This document shows, in pieces, positions 15,816 through 24,841 of a DNA stretch of 64,000 nt (positions within the stretch are counted from its first letter, which is position 1; each line of letters opens with the position of its first letter). Origin of the DNA: Salinibacterium sp. NK8237 (GTDB lineage Bacteria; Actinomycetota; Actinomycetes; Actinomycetales; Microbacteriaceae); NCBI RefSeq assembly GCF_015864955.1, contig NZ_JADYWE010000002.1, positions 66,326-130,325 of the forward strand, in the 5' to 3' direction. The notes beneath the pieces were generated by a model that worked only from the letters and a program-made list of their open reading frames with translations, had not been told where the DNA came from and ran no database searches. The translations under genes and the position numbers were made by a program.

Positions 15816-16460
15816 ATGCGCACCCACTCAGCTGGCCAACTGCCCCTTAACGATCCCAATAACGTTCTTCGTCGCAGCGCCGAACGACTTGCGCTGCAAT
15901 ACGACGGCCTCGTCAGCGAGGAGACGATCGAGCGCGTTCTTTTCGAGTCATATGCCGCCCTGGCGCGCACCGCAAAAGTGTCGACTCACCTCTCGAGCCT
16001 CGCCTCACGCTTCGCGCATGAACGCCTCGCTGCGCTTGCTCAGGCGAAGGGCGTTATTGCCAAGACAGTGCCCGAAGTGCTGTTCGTGTGCGTGCAAAAC
16101 TCGGGGCGCTCGCAGATGGCGGCCGCGTGGCTGCGCGAGCTCGGCAAAGGCCGGGTTCACGTGCGCTCCGCCGGGTCTGAGCCCGGCGCCAGCATCCTGT
16201 CTCTCGTTGTCGACGTGATGGCAGAAGAAGGCATCGCCCTCACCGACGACTTTCCCAAGCCGCTCACTGACGACGTCGTGCGTGCCGCGGATGCTGTGAT
16301 CACGATGGGCTGCGGCGATGCCTGCCCGATCTACCCCGGCAAGCGCTACCTTGACTGGCAGCTCACCGACCCCGCCGACCTCGATATCGACGGAGTTCGC
16401 CGAGTGCGCGATGAGATCCGAGAGCGCGTTGAAGGGTTGCTGCGCGAGATCGCGCCGTAG
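15816..16460 (+). CDS. arsC: Arsenate reductase / low-molecular-weight phosphatase-fold protein with N-terminal helical domain
   Basis: Likely reduces arsenate to arsenite for export. Residues about 10-80 form a three-helix domain (NVLRRSAERLALQYDGL through FAHERLAALAQ) seen in actinobacterial ArsC proteins. The catalytic domain starts with the P-loop VLFVCVQNSGRSQMAAAWL (CX5R type). The second cysteine region is ITMGCGDACPIYPGKRYLDW, where the CGDACP segment fits thioredoxin- or mycothiol-linked ArsC. I chose ATG 15816 because GAGG lies 5 nt upstream; the frame is open to 15789, which would overlap the operator-promoter region. Confidence 0.88.
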   Translation: MRTHSAGQLPLNDPNNVLRRSAERLALQYDGLVSEETIERVLFESYAALARTAKVSTHLSSLASRFAHERLAALAQAKGVIAKTVPEVLFVCVQNSGRSQMAAAWLRELGKGRVHVRSAGSEPGASILSLVVDVMAEEGIALTDDFPKPLTDDVVRAADAVITMGCGDACPIYPGKRYLDWQLTDPADLDIDGVRRVRDEIRERVEGLLREIAP

Positions 16461-16551
16461 CACCAGCACCACCGCTCAGCTGCAGCGCTCATCAGGGCGC
16501 AGCGGCACCGAGGTGGCGAGCCATCGGCTGTGAGTTCCGGCCGGGTGTCTG

Positions 16552-17805
16552 TTAGCCGAAGGCCTCGACAATGGGCCGGAACTTGAGCTCGGTCTCCGCA
16601 AGCTCCTTCTTGGCGTCGGAGCCCGCAACGATCCCTGCTCCGGCATAGGCCGTGATTCCGGAGCCGCTGACTTGGGCGCACCGCAACGCGACGGCCCATT
16701 CGCCATTGCCGTGGGCATCCACCCAGCCAACGGGGCCGGCGTAGCGACCGCGATCGAAACCTTCGAGTTCGTCGATGATCCGAATGGCGTCGGGTGTCGG
16801 GGTTCCCGCGACGGCCGCGGTCGGATGCAGGATGTCGATGAGATCGAGTGCGCTCGATTGCTCGCGGAGTTGGCCTTCGATGTCGGTCGCGAGATGCCAC
16901 AGGTTGGGCAGCTGCAGAGTGAATGGTGCGGATGCCGCGTGCAGTTCGCTGCTGAGCGGTGTGAGGGCATCCATGACGCTGGCGAGCGCGAGCGCATGTT
17001 CTTTCTGATCTTTGGGGGAGTTCATGAGGGTTCCGGCGGCTCGCCCATCGGAGATGCGGTCGGCGCCGCGCGCGGCACTGCCCGCGAGTACCCGGGCGCT
17101 CACGGCGCCGTTCTGCACTCGCACGAGAGTTTCGGGGCTGGAGCCGATGAGGCCATCGACGGCGAAGGTGAAGGTGTCGGGGTAGCGGGCGGCGAGGGCG
17201 CTGAGCGGGATGCGCAGGTCGGCGTGCTGCGGCAGGTCAGCGTGTTGGTCGCGCGCGATGACGATCTTGGCTGCGGCGCCGTGGGAGATTTCGCGCAGTG
17301 CTGCTTTGACGGTCTTGGTGAATGCTTTCGTGCTCATCTCGCCGGGGGCGAAGGAAATGTGCACGGGATCGCCGGCGGGCTGGTGGGGGTCTGAGGGCAG
17401 ACCATCGGAGGTTACGGGCAGGCCGCTGGTTTCTCCGGCGGTGATGGTGGTGACCCACTGGATTCCATCGCGGCTCCCAACAACAATGCGGGGAACGATC
17501 AGCACACTCACGGCATTCGAAGAATCGGCGAACGCAAAGCTGCCGAGGGCGATCAATCCGGTGCCGGCTCGCTTCACGCTGTCGTGGATGATCGCGGTGC
17601 GCGAGAGCTCGCTCCAGGCGGCCGCTGCCTCAGCGAACCGGTTAGCGCCACGGAACTCGAGTCGCAGCAACTCGCCTATGCCGACGAGGCCGTCGCCGTC
17701 GCGAACGAAGCCGAGAGGATGCTGCGGGGTGATCCAGTCGAGTAGCCGATCGACGGCTGCGGTTGGGCGCGTAACACTGCTCAGGACGGCATGGGTGCTA
17801 GCCAT
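16552..17805 (-). CDS. menF: Isochorismate synthase, menaquinone type
   Basis: Converts chorismate to isochorismate, feeding MenD. The C-terminal chorismate-binding fold has KIVIARDQHADLP (catalytic lysine strand), FAVDGLIGSSPETLVRV, LAGSAARGADRISD, NSPKDQKEHALAL, HPTAAVAGTPTPDAIRIIDELEGFDRGRYAGPVGWVDAHGNGEWAVALRC and a Mg-binding end KELAETELKF. Full 417-aa length. Its divergent position next to ubiE supports a quinone rather than siderophore role. ATG 17805. Confidence 0.92.
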   Translation of the reverse strand: MASTHAVLSSVTRPTAAVDRLLDWITPQHPLGFVRDGDGLVGIGELLRLEFRGANRFAEAAAAWSELSRTAIIHDSVKRAGTGLIALGSFAFADSSNAVSVLIVPRIVVGSRDGIQWVTTITAGETSGLPVTSDGLPSDPHQPAGDPVHISFAPGEMSTKAFTKTVKAALREISHGAAAKIVIARDQHADLPQHADLRIPLSALAARYPDTFTFAVDGLIGSSPETLVRVQNGAVSARVLAGSAARGADRISDGRAAGTLMNSPKDQKEHALALASVMDALTPLSSELHAASAPFTLQLPNLWHLATDIEGQLREQSSALDLIDILHPTAAVAGTPTPDAIRIIDELEGFDRGRYAGPVGWVDAHGNGEWAVALRCAQVSGSGITAYAGAGIVAGSDAKKELAETELKFRPIVEAFG

Positions 17806-17932
17806 GGCACCTTCTCCGATTCTGCCCGTGACCGGACGGCTTTTGCCCCAACAATGTCTCCCAAGTATCAGAGTACCTGTCAGTTGCGGGCAGGAAAGTG
17901 AGCATCCGCTCTGAGCGCCCTAGACTAGTGAT

Positions 17933-18751
17933 GTGGGTAAGGCTGACATGAACAAGCGACCGGAAGACGTAGCCGGAATGTTCGATGGTGTCGCAAAACA
18001 CTACGACCGCACCAATAACGTCCTTTCTGCCGGAAATGCGGTGCTCTGGCGCGCTGCCACGGTGCGTGCCGTGGCCCCAGAAGCCGGCGAACGCATCCTC
18101 GATATTGCGGCCGGAACGGGCACAAGCTCGGCGGCTCTGCACCGCAATGGTGCTCGCGTTATTGGTCTCGATTTCTCGACCGGCATGGTCGAGCAGGCTC
18201 GCAAGCGTCACAAGAAGATCGAGTTCATTCAGGGCGACGCTGAGAAGCTCCCCTTCGGTGACAACGAGTTCGATGCGGTCACGATCAGCTTCGGGCTTCG
18301 CAACATCAACGATCCCCGTGCCGCACTGTCAGAAATGTACCGCGTGCTCAAGCCGGGTGGCCGACTCGTGATCACCGAATTCTCGAAGCCTCCCGTCGCG
18401 ATTGTTCGTGCGGGCTATTTCACGTACCTGAACCGCGTCATGCCGATCATTGCTGATCGTTCAAGTTCGAACCCTGAGGCATACACCTACCTCGCCGAGT
18501 CGATTCGCGAGTGGCCCGACCAGGGCGAACTCAGCCAGTGGATTCGGGCTGCCGGGTTCACTCGCGTCGCGTACCGCAATCTCACCGCAGGCATCGTTGC
18601 GATGCACCGTGGCCATAAGCCTGTTGATGAAACAGTGCTGGCCTCGGTTGCTAAGCGCAAGGGCAATGCCACTCGTCCGATCAGAACGATCACGACGCCC
18701 AAGTCGCCTAAGCCGCCCAAGACCTCTTCTGACAGCACACCGAAGCCGTAG
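17933..18751 (+). CDS. menG: Demethylmenaquinone methyltransferase
   Basis: SAM-dependent methyltransferase for the last step of menaquinone synthesis (MenG/UbiE family). Motifs: KHYDRTNNVLSAG, SAM-binding ILDIAAGTGTSSAAL, FIQGDAEKLPFGDNEFDAVTISFGLRNINDPRAAL and EFSKPPV. The last 40 residues form a Lys/Pro/Ser/Thr-rich tail (repeated PK and SPKPPK) not needed by the family, probably disordered. GTG 17933 gives the usual VGKADMNKRP start; ATG 17948 is an alternative. It is divergent from menF, with a 127-bp shared promoter region. Confidence 0.94.
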   Translation: MGKADMNKRPEDVAGMFDGVAKHYDRTNNVLSAGNAVLWRAATVRAVAPEAGERILDIAAGTGTSSAALHRNGARVIGLDFSTGMVEQARKRHKKIEFIQGDAEKLPFGDNEFDAVTISFGLRNINDPRAALSEMYRVLKPGGRLVITEFSKPPVAIVRAGYFTYLNRVMPIIADRSSSNPEAYTYLAESIREWPDQGELSQWIRAAGFTRVAYRNLTAGIVAMHRGHKPVDETVLASVAKRKGNATRPIRTITTPKSPKPPKTSSDSTPKP

Positions 18752-18777
18752 CGCTTCGCAAAAGAAACCGGTTGATA

Positions 18778-19854
18778 GTGAACCCGAGTGTTCCGTCTGC
18801 TCGCCGCAGCAACACCCTGAGCTCCTCACTGGGCTTGGGCGAGAAGCTCTTTGCCTCGAGTGATGAGCGTCGTTTTGCTGCCGCGATTGAGGAAGGTCTT
18901 GATCAGGTTGAGGCTGGCCTGTTGGCCCACATGGCTTTTGCCGACGAAATTGCGGATGCCACGAGTCGCTACTTGCTCGAAGCTGGCGGCAAGCGCGTGC
19001 GCCCGGTGCTGGCGCTGCTCACGGCTCAGTTGGGTGACGGCAATAACGCTGACGTCGTCACGGCGGCTCAGGCTGTAGAGATCACTCACCTCGCATCGCT
19101 GTACCACGACGACGTCATGGATGAAGCGCAGTTGCGCCGCGGTGTTCCGAGTGCCCAAAACGTGTGGGGCAACTCGGTTGCTATCCTCACGGGCGATCTC
19201 TTGTTCGCGCGGGCAAGCAAGCTTGTCGCGGGCCTCGGCGAAGAGGCGCTGATGTTGCAGGCCAACACTTTTGAACGTTTGTGCCTCGGCCAACTTCACG
19301 AGACTCTCGGCCCGAAGCCGGGCGAAAACCCTGTTGAGCACTACTTGCAGGTGTTGGCCGACAAGACGGGCTCGCTCATCGCGACCGCTGCCGAGGTTGG
19401 CGTCATGTTCTCGAATGCCCCCGCGGAATACACGAAGCCGGTGCGCGAATTTGGTGAGAAGGTCGGCGTCGCTTTCCAGCTCATCGACGATGTGATCGAC
19501 CTGTCGGCCGAGACCGGCAAGACAGGCAAGCAGGCAGGAACCGATTTGCGCAGTGGCGTTGCGACGCTACCGCTGTTGTTCTTGCGCGAGCTTGCCGTGA
19601 CGAACAGTGATGCAGCCGAGCTGCTGACTCGCATCGAACGCGACGTCAACGCCAGCTTCTATGGCGAAGGCGACGACGACGCTCTCGATGCCGCCATTAC
19701 CGAGCTCCGCGAGCATCCAGTTACCAAGAAGACGCTCGACGAAGCCCGCCGTTGGGGCCGCGAAGCTGTCGATGCCCTTGCCCCTCTTCCCGATGGTCCT
19801 GTCAAGAAGGCACTCACGCGTTTCGCCGACAACGTCGTCGAACGCTCGAACTAA
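18778..19854 (+). CDS. Polyprenyl diphosphate synthase (menaquinone side chain)
   Basis: Trans-prenyltransferase making the long isoprenoid tail used by MenA. Both aspartate-rich motifs are intact: LYHDDVMDEAQLRRG (first, residues about 107-121) and FQLIDDVIDLSAETGKTGKQAGTDLRSG (second). GGKRVRP near residue 70 is also canonical. Length 358 aa matches the GrcC/heptaprenyl-type synthases. GTG 18778 is preferred; a TTG two codons earlier is possible. It lies 26 bp after menG, so cotranscription is likely. Chain length cannot be determined by eye. Confidence 0.9.
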   Translation: MNPSVPSARRSNTLSSSLGLGEKLFASSDERRFAAAIEEGLDQVEAGLLAHMAFADEIADATSRYLLEAGGKRVRPVLALLTAQLGDGNNADVVTAAQAVEITHLASLYHDDVMDEAQLRRGVPSAQNVWGNSVAILTGDLLFARASKLVAGLGEEALMLQANTFERLCLGQLHETLGPKPGENPVEHYLQVLADKTGSLIATAAEVGVMFSNAPAEYTKPVREFGEKVGVAFQLIDDVIDLSAETGKTGKQAGTDLRSGVATLPLLFLRELAVTNSDAAELLTRIERDVNASFYGEGDDDALDAAITELREHPVTKKTLDEARRWGREAVDALAPLPDGPVKKALTRFADNVVERSN

Positions 19855-19910
19855 CTACTCCATACTCGCCCGCGCCCCGGGCGCCCCGAGATGAACGGAA
19901 ACGACAACTG

Positions 19911-21269
19911 ATGAGCAAACTGCGACTCGCCATTGTTGGTGCAGGCCCCGCCGGAATCTATGCCGCCGACATCCTGCTGAAGGCAGAGCGACAGTTCGAA
20001 GTGTCGATTGACCTCTTTGAGCAACTGCCGGCACCGTACGGTCTTGTTCGCTACGGCGTTGCGCCCGATCATCCGCGCATCAAGGGCATCGTGAATGCAC
20101 TGCGCGATGTGCTCGACACGGGCAACATCCGTCTCTTCGGTAACGTCACGTATGGTCGCGACATCACGCTCGACGACCTCAAGAAGCACTACAACGCCGT
20201 GATCTTCTCGACCGGTGCTGTACGGGATGCCCCGCTGCCGATCCCCGGAATCGACCTGCCAGGCAGCCACGGTGCCGCGGACTTCGTCAGCTGGTACGAC
20301 GGCCACCCCGACGTGCCGCGCGAGTGGACCCTCGACGCGAAAGAGACCGCCGTCATCGGCAACGGAAACGTCGCTCTCGACGTCGCCAGAATGCTCGCTA
20401 AGCACGCGGATGACCTGCTGCCGACCGAGATCCCTGCCAACGTCTACGAGGGCCTTAAATCGAGCCCCGTGACCGACGTGCACGTCTTCGGTCGCCGTGG
20501 ACCGATGCAGGTGAAGTTCACCCCGCTCGAACTGCGGGAACTCGGCGAACTCAACGACGTCGACCTCATCGTCTATGACGAAGATTTCGACTATGACGCT
20601 GCCTCGAAAGCGGCCATCGAATCCAACAAACAGATCATGGTGCTCGACCGCATCTTCACGAAGTGGCGCGGCGAAGAAAAGGGCACGGCATCCCGTCGAC
20701 TGCACTTGCACTTCTACGCTGGCCCGGTTGAAGTGCTCGGCACTGACCGCGTTGAAGGGTTCCGGTACGAGCGCACCAAGCCCGACGGCGAAGGTGGAGT
20801 GGTCGGCACCGGCGAGTTCCGCGAGGTTGCGGTGCAAAGTCTGTATCGCGCAGTTGGCTACTTCGGGTCGCCGCTTGACGGCATCCCGTTCGATGACCGC
20901 CGAGGCGTGATCCCCAACCGCGAGGGTCAAGTCATTGACGACAACGACGAACAGGTCAATGGCGTGTACGCGACCGGCTGGATCAAGCGCGGACCCGTTG
21001 GTCTCATCGGCCACACCAAGTCAGACGCGATGGAAACCATCAGCCACGTCATGAATGACCAAGCCAACTGGTGGGCTCCCGAGCATCCCGACGAGCAGTC
21101 CGTCATCGACCTGCTGAAGAGCCGCAACGTTGACTACACGAATCTGGCCGGCTGGCAGTCACTCGACGCCCACGAGATTGCTCTTGGCGAGCCTGAAGGC
21201 CGCGCGCGCATCAAGCTGGTCGATCGCGACGAAATGATTGCGGCATCCAAGAACACAGACGCTAGCTAG
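19911..21269 (+). CDS. fprA: FAD-dependent ferredoxin-NADP+ reductase, FprA/adrenodoxin reductase type
   Basis: Passes electrons between NADPH and ferredoxins in the cytoplasm. The FAD-binding fold starts at LRLAIVGAGPAGIYAAD and is followed by the family motif APYGLVRYGVAPDHPRIKG. The NADPH fold is TAVIGNGNVALDVARML. The C-terminal VNGVYATGWIKRGPVGLIGHTKSDAMETI is diagnostic. At 452 aa it equals the mycobacterial FprA length. ATG 19911 follows GGAAACGACAACTG; the open frame before it overlaps the previous gene and is not family-like. A candidate partner ferredoxin is not in the window. Confidence 0.93.
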   Translation: MSKLRLAIVGAGPAGIYAADILLKAERQFEVSIDLFEQLPAPYGLVRYGVAPDHPRIKGIVNALRDVLDTGNIRLFGNVTYGRDITLDDLKKHYNAVIFSTGAVRDAPLPIPGIDLPGSHGAADFVSWYDGHPDVPREWTLDAKETAVIGNGNVALDVARMLAKHADDLLPTEIPANVYEGLKSSPVTDVHVFGRRGPMQVKFTPLELRELGELNDVDLIVYDEDFDYDAASKAAIESNKQIMVLDRIFTKWRGEEKGTASRRLHLHFYAGPVEVLGTDRVEGFRYERTKPDGEGGVVGTGEFREVAVQSLYRAVGYFGSPLDGIPFDDRRGVIPNREGQVIDDNDEQVNGVYATGWIKRGPVGLIGHTKSDAMETISHVMNDQANWWAPEHPDEQSVIDLLKSRNVDYTNLAGWQSLDAHEIALGEPEGRARIKLVDRDEMIAASKNTDAS

Positions 21270-21280
21270 CAGCGAGCCTC

Positions 21281-21320
21281 GAGCTGCGTGCTGTGCTCGG
21301 GGGTTGCGTGCTGTGCTCCG
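21281..21320 (+). repeat. 20-bp imperfect tandem repeat, two copies, after fprA
   Basis: Copies at 21281-21300 and 21301-21320 share 17 of 20 bases; the core TGCGTGCTGTGCTC is identical. They lie 11 bp after the fprA stop and 12 bp before the end of the convergent cls gene. Confidence 0.85.
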
Positions 21321-21331
21321 CGGACGGCTGG

Positions 21332-22807
21332 TTACTGAACAGCCGCGGTGAGCCGCGCAAGGTTGTCGAGCACCTTTGACCGTCGAGGACGCTCCATCCA
21401 CTCCTCAAGAGTGAGTTCGCGGCTGACACCGCGGTACTCGGACTCGAGCTCGCGCATCTCAGCGATGAACTCCGGCCCGCGAACCATCACCGAGATTTCA
21501 AGGTTGAGGCTGAACGAGCGCATGTCCATGTTGCTCGAGCCAATCACCGCGACTTGATCGTCGATGGTGAAGTGCTTGGCGTGCAGCACCGTCGGAGTCG
21601 GGTATAGCCAGATTCTTACCCCGGCACGAAGCAGGGTCTCGTAGTAGCTGCGCTGCGCGTGATAGACCAAAGCCTGGTCGCCCACCTCCGAGACGAAGAG
21701 CTGCACATCGAGCCCGCTCTGCGCGGCGGTAGTGATGGCATAGAGCATCGAATCGTCGGGCACAAAGTACGGGCTCGTGATAATTACACGCTCTTGAGCG
21801 GCATAGAGCAACGAGTTGAACAGCCGCAGGTTGTTCTCTCCCTCGAAGCCAGGGCCGCTCGGCACAACCTGAGCGTCGAGGCTCGCTGTTGTTGCGATGG
21901 GAGGTGCCAGCGATGCCTCACGCACTAAGAGTTCGTTCGTTTCGCTGTACCAATCGGTGATGAAGAGTGCGTGGATTCCGGCAACGATCGGTCCCTCAAA
22001 ACGCACCATGAGGTCCTTCCAATGCAACCCGCGCTTTCTGTTTATGCGCTTGTTGTAAGTGGAATCGACCATGTTCTGCGAACCCGTGAACGCGAGCTTG
22101 TTGTCGATGACGAGCAGCTTGCGGTGATTGCGCAGATCAGGGCGCTGAAACTTCCACTTAAGCGGCTGGAGAGGGAGCATGACCTCCCACTGCAAACCGA
22201 TTCTTTTGAGGCGACGGATGGTGGTGAGGTATCCGGGAGCACGAAGCGACGCCAGATGATCGAGCAGAACGCGCACCCGAACACCGCGTTTGTGGGCAGC
22301 TTCCAGCGCGTCAAAGAACGGGGCAGAGGTGGGGTCCAGACTCAGAATGTAGAACTCAACGTGTACGTAGTTCTCGGCCTCGTTGACCGCTGCCGTCATC
22401 GCATCGAGCGATTCTTGATAATCAGAATAGAGCGTTGCGGAGTTGCCACCCACGAGAGGCATCGCGCCAAGAGTGCGATTGAGCTCCACCACGGGAGCAA
22501 GCCATGGCGGCCACGGTTGATCCTGTTTGACCTGATCCATGCCCTCCGTGGATTCGAGGATGAACTGATTGATCTCGGACTGCTTATCGCGCCGCCGCTT
22601 CGGGAGCTTGCGGCTGCCAAAAATCAAGAACAACAGGATCCCGACATACGGAATGAAGAAGATCGCCAGCAGCCAGGCCATGGCGGTTTGCGGGCGCCGA
22701 TTGCGCGGAACATAGATCAGAGACAGCACGCGAATCACGAAGTCGAGCAGCACCAATAACGCAGCAAGCATCGCTGTAAAGCTGAAGTCGATACTGCTCA
22801 AGTCCAT
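21332..22807 (-). CDS. cls: Cardiolipin synthase
   Basis: Phospholipase D-family enzyme that condenses phosphatidylglycerol into cardiolipin at the membrane. Two N-terminal helices (PLDc_N domain, ending FFIPYVGILLFLIFGSRKLP) anchor it. Both HKD motifs are complete: NHRKLLVIDNKLAFTGSQNM (about residue 225) and LHAKHFTIDDQVAVIGSSNM (about 405). At 491 aa it is full length. It is the third gene of a leftward run with the antiporter and yajQ (59-bp gap). Cardiolipin-rich membranes and ion transport could be linked, but that is only context. Confidence 0.95.
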   Translation of the reverse strand: MDLSSIDFSFTAMLAALLVLLDFVIRVLSLIYVPRNRRPQTAMAWLLAIFFIPYVGILLFLIFGSRKLPKRRRDKQSEINQFILESTEGMDQVKQDQPWPPWLAPVVELNRTLGAMPLVGGNSATLYSDYQESLDAMTAAVNEAENYVHVEFYILSLDPTSAPFFDALEAAHKRGVRVRVLLDHLASLRAPGYLTTIRRLKRIGLQWEVMLPLQPLKWKFQRPDLRNHRKLLVIDNKLAFTGSQNMVDSTYNKRINRKRGLHWKDLMVRFEGPIVAGIHALFITDWYSETNELLVREASLAPPIATTASLDAQVVPSGPGFEGENNLRLFNSLLYAAQERVIITSPYFVPDDSMLYAITTAAQSGLDVQLFVSEVGDQALVYHAQRSYYETLLRAGVRIWLYPTPTVLHAKHFTIDDQVAVIGSSNMDMRSFSLNLEISVMVRGPEFIAEMRELESEYRGVSRELTLEEWMERPRRSKVLDNLARLTAAVQ

Positions 22808-22866
22808 GGGCGAAGTCTACCGAGTTCTCGCCAGTAGCCGACTGCCTGGTCGCGGTGACACGGCGG

Positions 22867-24066
22867 CTACCAACGCGGGGGAGGGCCCTGCCAAGCGGGG
22901 GTCTCATCGGGCTTGACGAACGATCGAGCCACAACGACATCCGTCGACGAATGGGCGACGATCGACATCGCAATCGTGAGCGCCACGATGTGGAAAATTA
23001 GGTCGCCAGCAGGGATGTCGGCCGAGACCACGACAAGCACGTACACGACCGATGCGAATCCCTTGGGCCCGAACCACATCGCCGCAACCTGTTCGCGCAT
23101 CGACAAGCCGGAGCCGAGGAACGAGAAGTACAGCGCGATCGGGCGAGCAGCGATGAGCGCGAGCACGGCGAAGAGCCAACCCGTCCACGCGATTTCGCCC
23201 AAGAATTTGAACGACAACAGGGCGCCGAACACCATGAGCGCGAGTAGCTTGAGCAACTCGGAAATGATCTCGCCGAACTCCTCGAAGGCTTCGCGTTCCT
23301 TCTGACCGATGGTTGCCACCATCACGCCAGCAGCAAACGCCGCCAAGAAAAGGTTGGCGTTGGTGTAGCTCGCCAACGCGAACACGAGCAACCCAATAGC
23401 GATTGGCACGATCGGCTCAAAGACGCCGGCAGCGGCAAAGAGGCGGGTGTGGAGCGCCTTGATAACGATCCACGGCACAGCGACGCCGATGGCGGTGCCC
23501 GCGAGAAGCTCCAAGCCCAGCTCGCCTAAGTGCAAGTCATCTGAACCAGAACTGACAGCTAAGAACACCACTACGAAAGGCAACGCCAAACCGTCGTTGA
23601 CGCCCGACTCCACATTCAGCAGCTGACGCAACCGTTCCGGCACCTGTTTGTTTCCGACAAGGGCGGCCGCGAATACCGGGTCAGTGGGAGCCAGGATGGC
23701 GCCGATCAGTAACGCTTCAGGCCAATCCAGCCCGAGCATGAAATGCGCCAACACCGCAGTGATGGCGAGCGTGAGGGGCAAACCCCACCCGAGAGCGCGA
23801 CCGGGAAGGCGCCACGCCTTGCGCAGGTCTGCCCAGCCCATCTTCATGCCATCCGTGAAGAGCACCACAAAGAGGGCGATCTCGGCAATCGTTGAGACCT
23901 CGGTCGACGACGAATCGAGATCGAGGATGCCCGTCGTCTCCGAGCCGATCGCAAAGCCGACAGCCAAAAACAGCACAGCCGCCGACAACACCGTTCGCCC
24001 TGCGAGCGCAGAGAACAGCACAGCAACCAGCAGGGTCGCAGCAAAAATCAGCAGGAAGACATCCAT
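22867..24066 (-). CDS. Cation:proton antiporter, CPA1/NhaP family
   Basis: Exchanges Na+ or K+ for H+ across the membrane. About twelve hydrophobic segments are visible, with the ion-binding motif NVESGVNDGLALPFVVVFL (Asn-Asp pair, typical of electroneutral CPA1) and the discontinuous-helix region LLIGAILAPTDPVFAAALVG. The conserved arginine region near GPKGFASVVYVLVV is present. At 399 aa it lacks the long cytoplasmic C-terminal domain of larger NhaP proteins. It starts 12 bp after yajQ, so the two are cotranscribed. Confidence 0.9.
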   Translation of the reverse strand: MDVFLLIFAATLLVAVLFSALAGRTVLSAAVLFLAVGFAIGSETTGILDLDSSSTEVSTIAEIALFVVLFTDGMKMGWADLRKAWRLPGRALGWGLPLTLAITAVLAHFMLGLDWPEALLIGAILAPTDPVFAAALVGNKQVPERLRQLLNVESGVNDGLALPFVVVFLAVSSGSDDLHLGELGLELLAGTAIGVAVPWIVIKALHTRLFAAAGVFEPIVPIAIGLLVFALASYTNANLFLAAFAAGVMVATIGQKEREAFEEFGEIISELLKLLALMVFGALLSFKFLGEIAWTGWLFAVLALIAARPIALYFSFLGSGLSMREQVAAMWFGPKGFASVVYVLVVVSADIPAGDLIFHIVALTIAMSIVAHSSTDVVVARSFVKPDETPAWQGPPPRW

Positions 24067-24078
24067 GCTGGGGGAGTC

Positions 24079-24567
24079 TTAGCGGAAGTTCACAAACTGG
24101 AGAGCGACTTCGATGTCTTTGCCCTTCAGCAGTGCCATCGTGGCCTGAAGGTCGTCGCGGCTCTTCGACTGCACGCGCAGTTCCTCGCCCTGAATCTGCG
24201 ACTTCACGCTCTTAGGAGCCTCGTCGCGGATGATCTTCGAAATCTTCTTGGCGTCCTCAGACGAGATGCCGTTCTTCAGGCTGATCTCGATGCGGTACTC
24301 CTTGCCGCTGGGGAACGGCTCGCCAGCGTCGAGGCTGCGCAGTGAAATGCCGCGCTTGATGAACTTAGCCTCGAGCACCTCGAGAACCGCCTTCACGCGC
24401 TCTTCAGCGCTCGCCTTGAGGAGGAGGCTTTCGCCGGTCCACTCCACTGAAGCGCCTACGCCCTTGAAGTCGTAGCGCTGAGCAAGCTCTTTTTGCGCCT
24501 GGTTGACGGCGTTTTCCGCCTCCATTTGGTCAACTTTGCTCACAATGTCAAACGAAGAATCAGCCAT
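24079..24567 (-). CDS. YajQ-family nucleotide-binding protein
   Basis: Small cytoplasmic protein with two ferredoxin-like half-domains. Starts [23 protein letters not shown] (family opening SFDIVSKVD), contains [15 protein letters not shown] and [31 protein letters not shown], and ends [18 protein letters not shown], all hallmarks of YajQ/UPF0234. In some bacteria a family member binds cyclic di-GMP; I do not extend that to this protein. 162 aa is the normal length. First gene of a leftward operon with the antiporter. Confidence 0.93.
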   Translation of the reverse strand: MADSSFDIVSKVDQMEAENAVNQAQKELAQRYDFKGVGASVEWTGESLLLKASAEERVKAVLEVLEAKFIKRGISLRSLDAGEPFPSGKEYRIEISLKNGISSEDAKKISKIIRDEAPKSVKSQIQGEELRVQSKSRDDLQATMALLKGKDIEVALQFVNFR

Positions 24568-24701
24568 GCGCCCATGCTACCCGCGGTCGGCCGAGAACTC
24601 CCACCGACCAGTTTTGGGGAAGTGGTCACGTGAACCCCAGATTCCTTGTATTCTGGTTCAGCGCGTTCGGTCAGATGAATACATGTGGCCGGAGGCGTCT
24701 C

Positions 24702-24783
24702 GGCGAGTTACCCAAGTGGCCAAAGGGATCTGACTGTAAATCAGACTGCATCGCATTCGAGGGTTCGAATCCCCCACTCGCCA
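24702..24783 (+). tRNA. tRNA-Tyr (anticodon GTA)
   Basis: Acceptor GGCGAGT (24702-24708) pairs with ACTCGCC (24776-24782). The anticodon stem GACT(24732-24735 region)/AATC holds GTA at 24736-24738. An extra variable arm makes it a class II tRNA, as expected for bacterial tRNA-Tyr; T-loop GGTTCGAATCC is canonical. The discriminator is A, and a full CCA is not encoded (ACCG follows the stem). Confidence 0.95.
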
Positions 24784-24792
24784 CCGAGATAC

Positions 24793-24827
24793 CGAAAGGC
24801 CCCGCGCGCACAGTGTGGGGCCTTTCG
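24793..24827 (+). terminator. Terminator after tRNA-Tyr
   Basis: CGAAAGGCCCC (24793-24803) pairs perfectly with GGGGCCTTTCG (24817-24827); 11-bp stem, 13-nt loop. It lies 10 bp after the tRNA and 14 bp before the channel gene start, so it may also reduce read-through into that gene. Confidence 0.85.
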
Positions 24828-24841
24828 TGAATAATGGGCGC

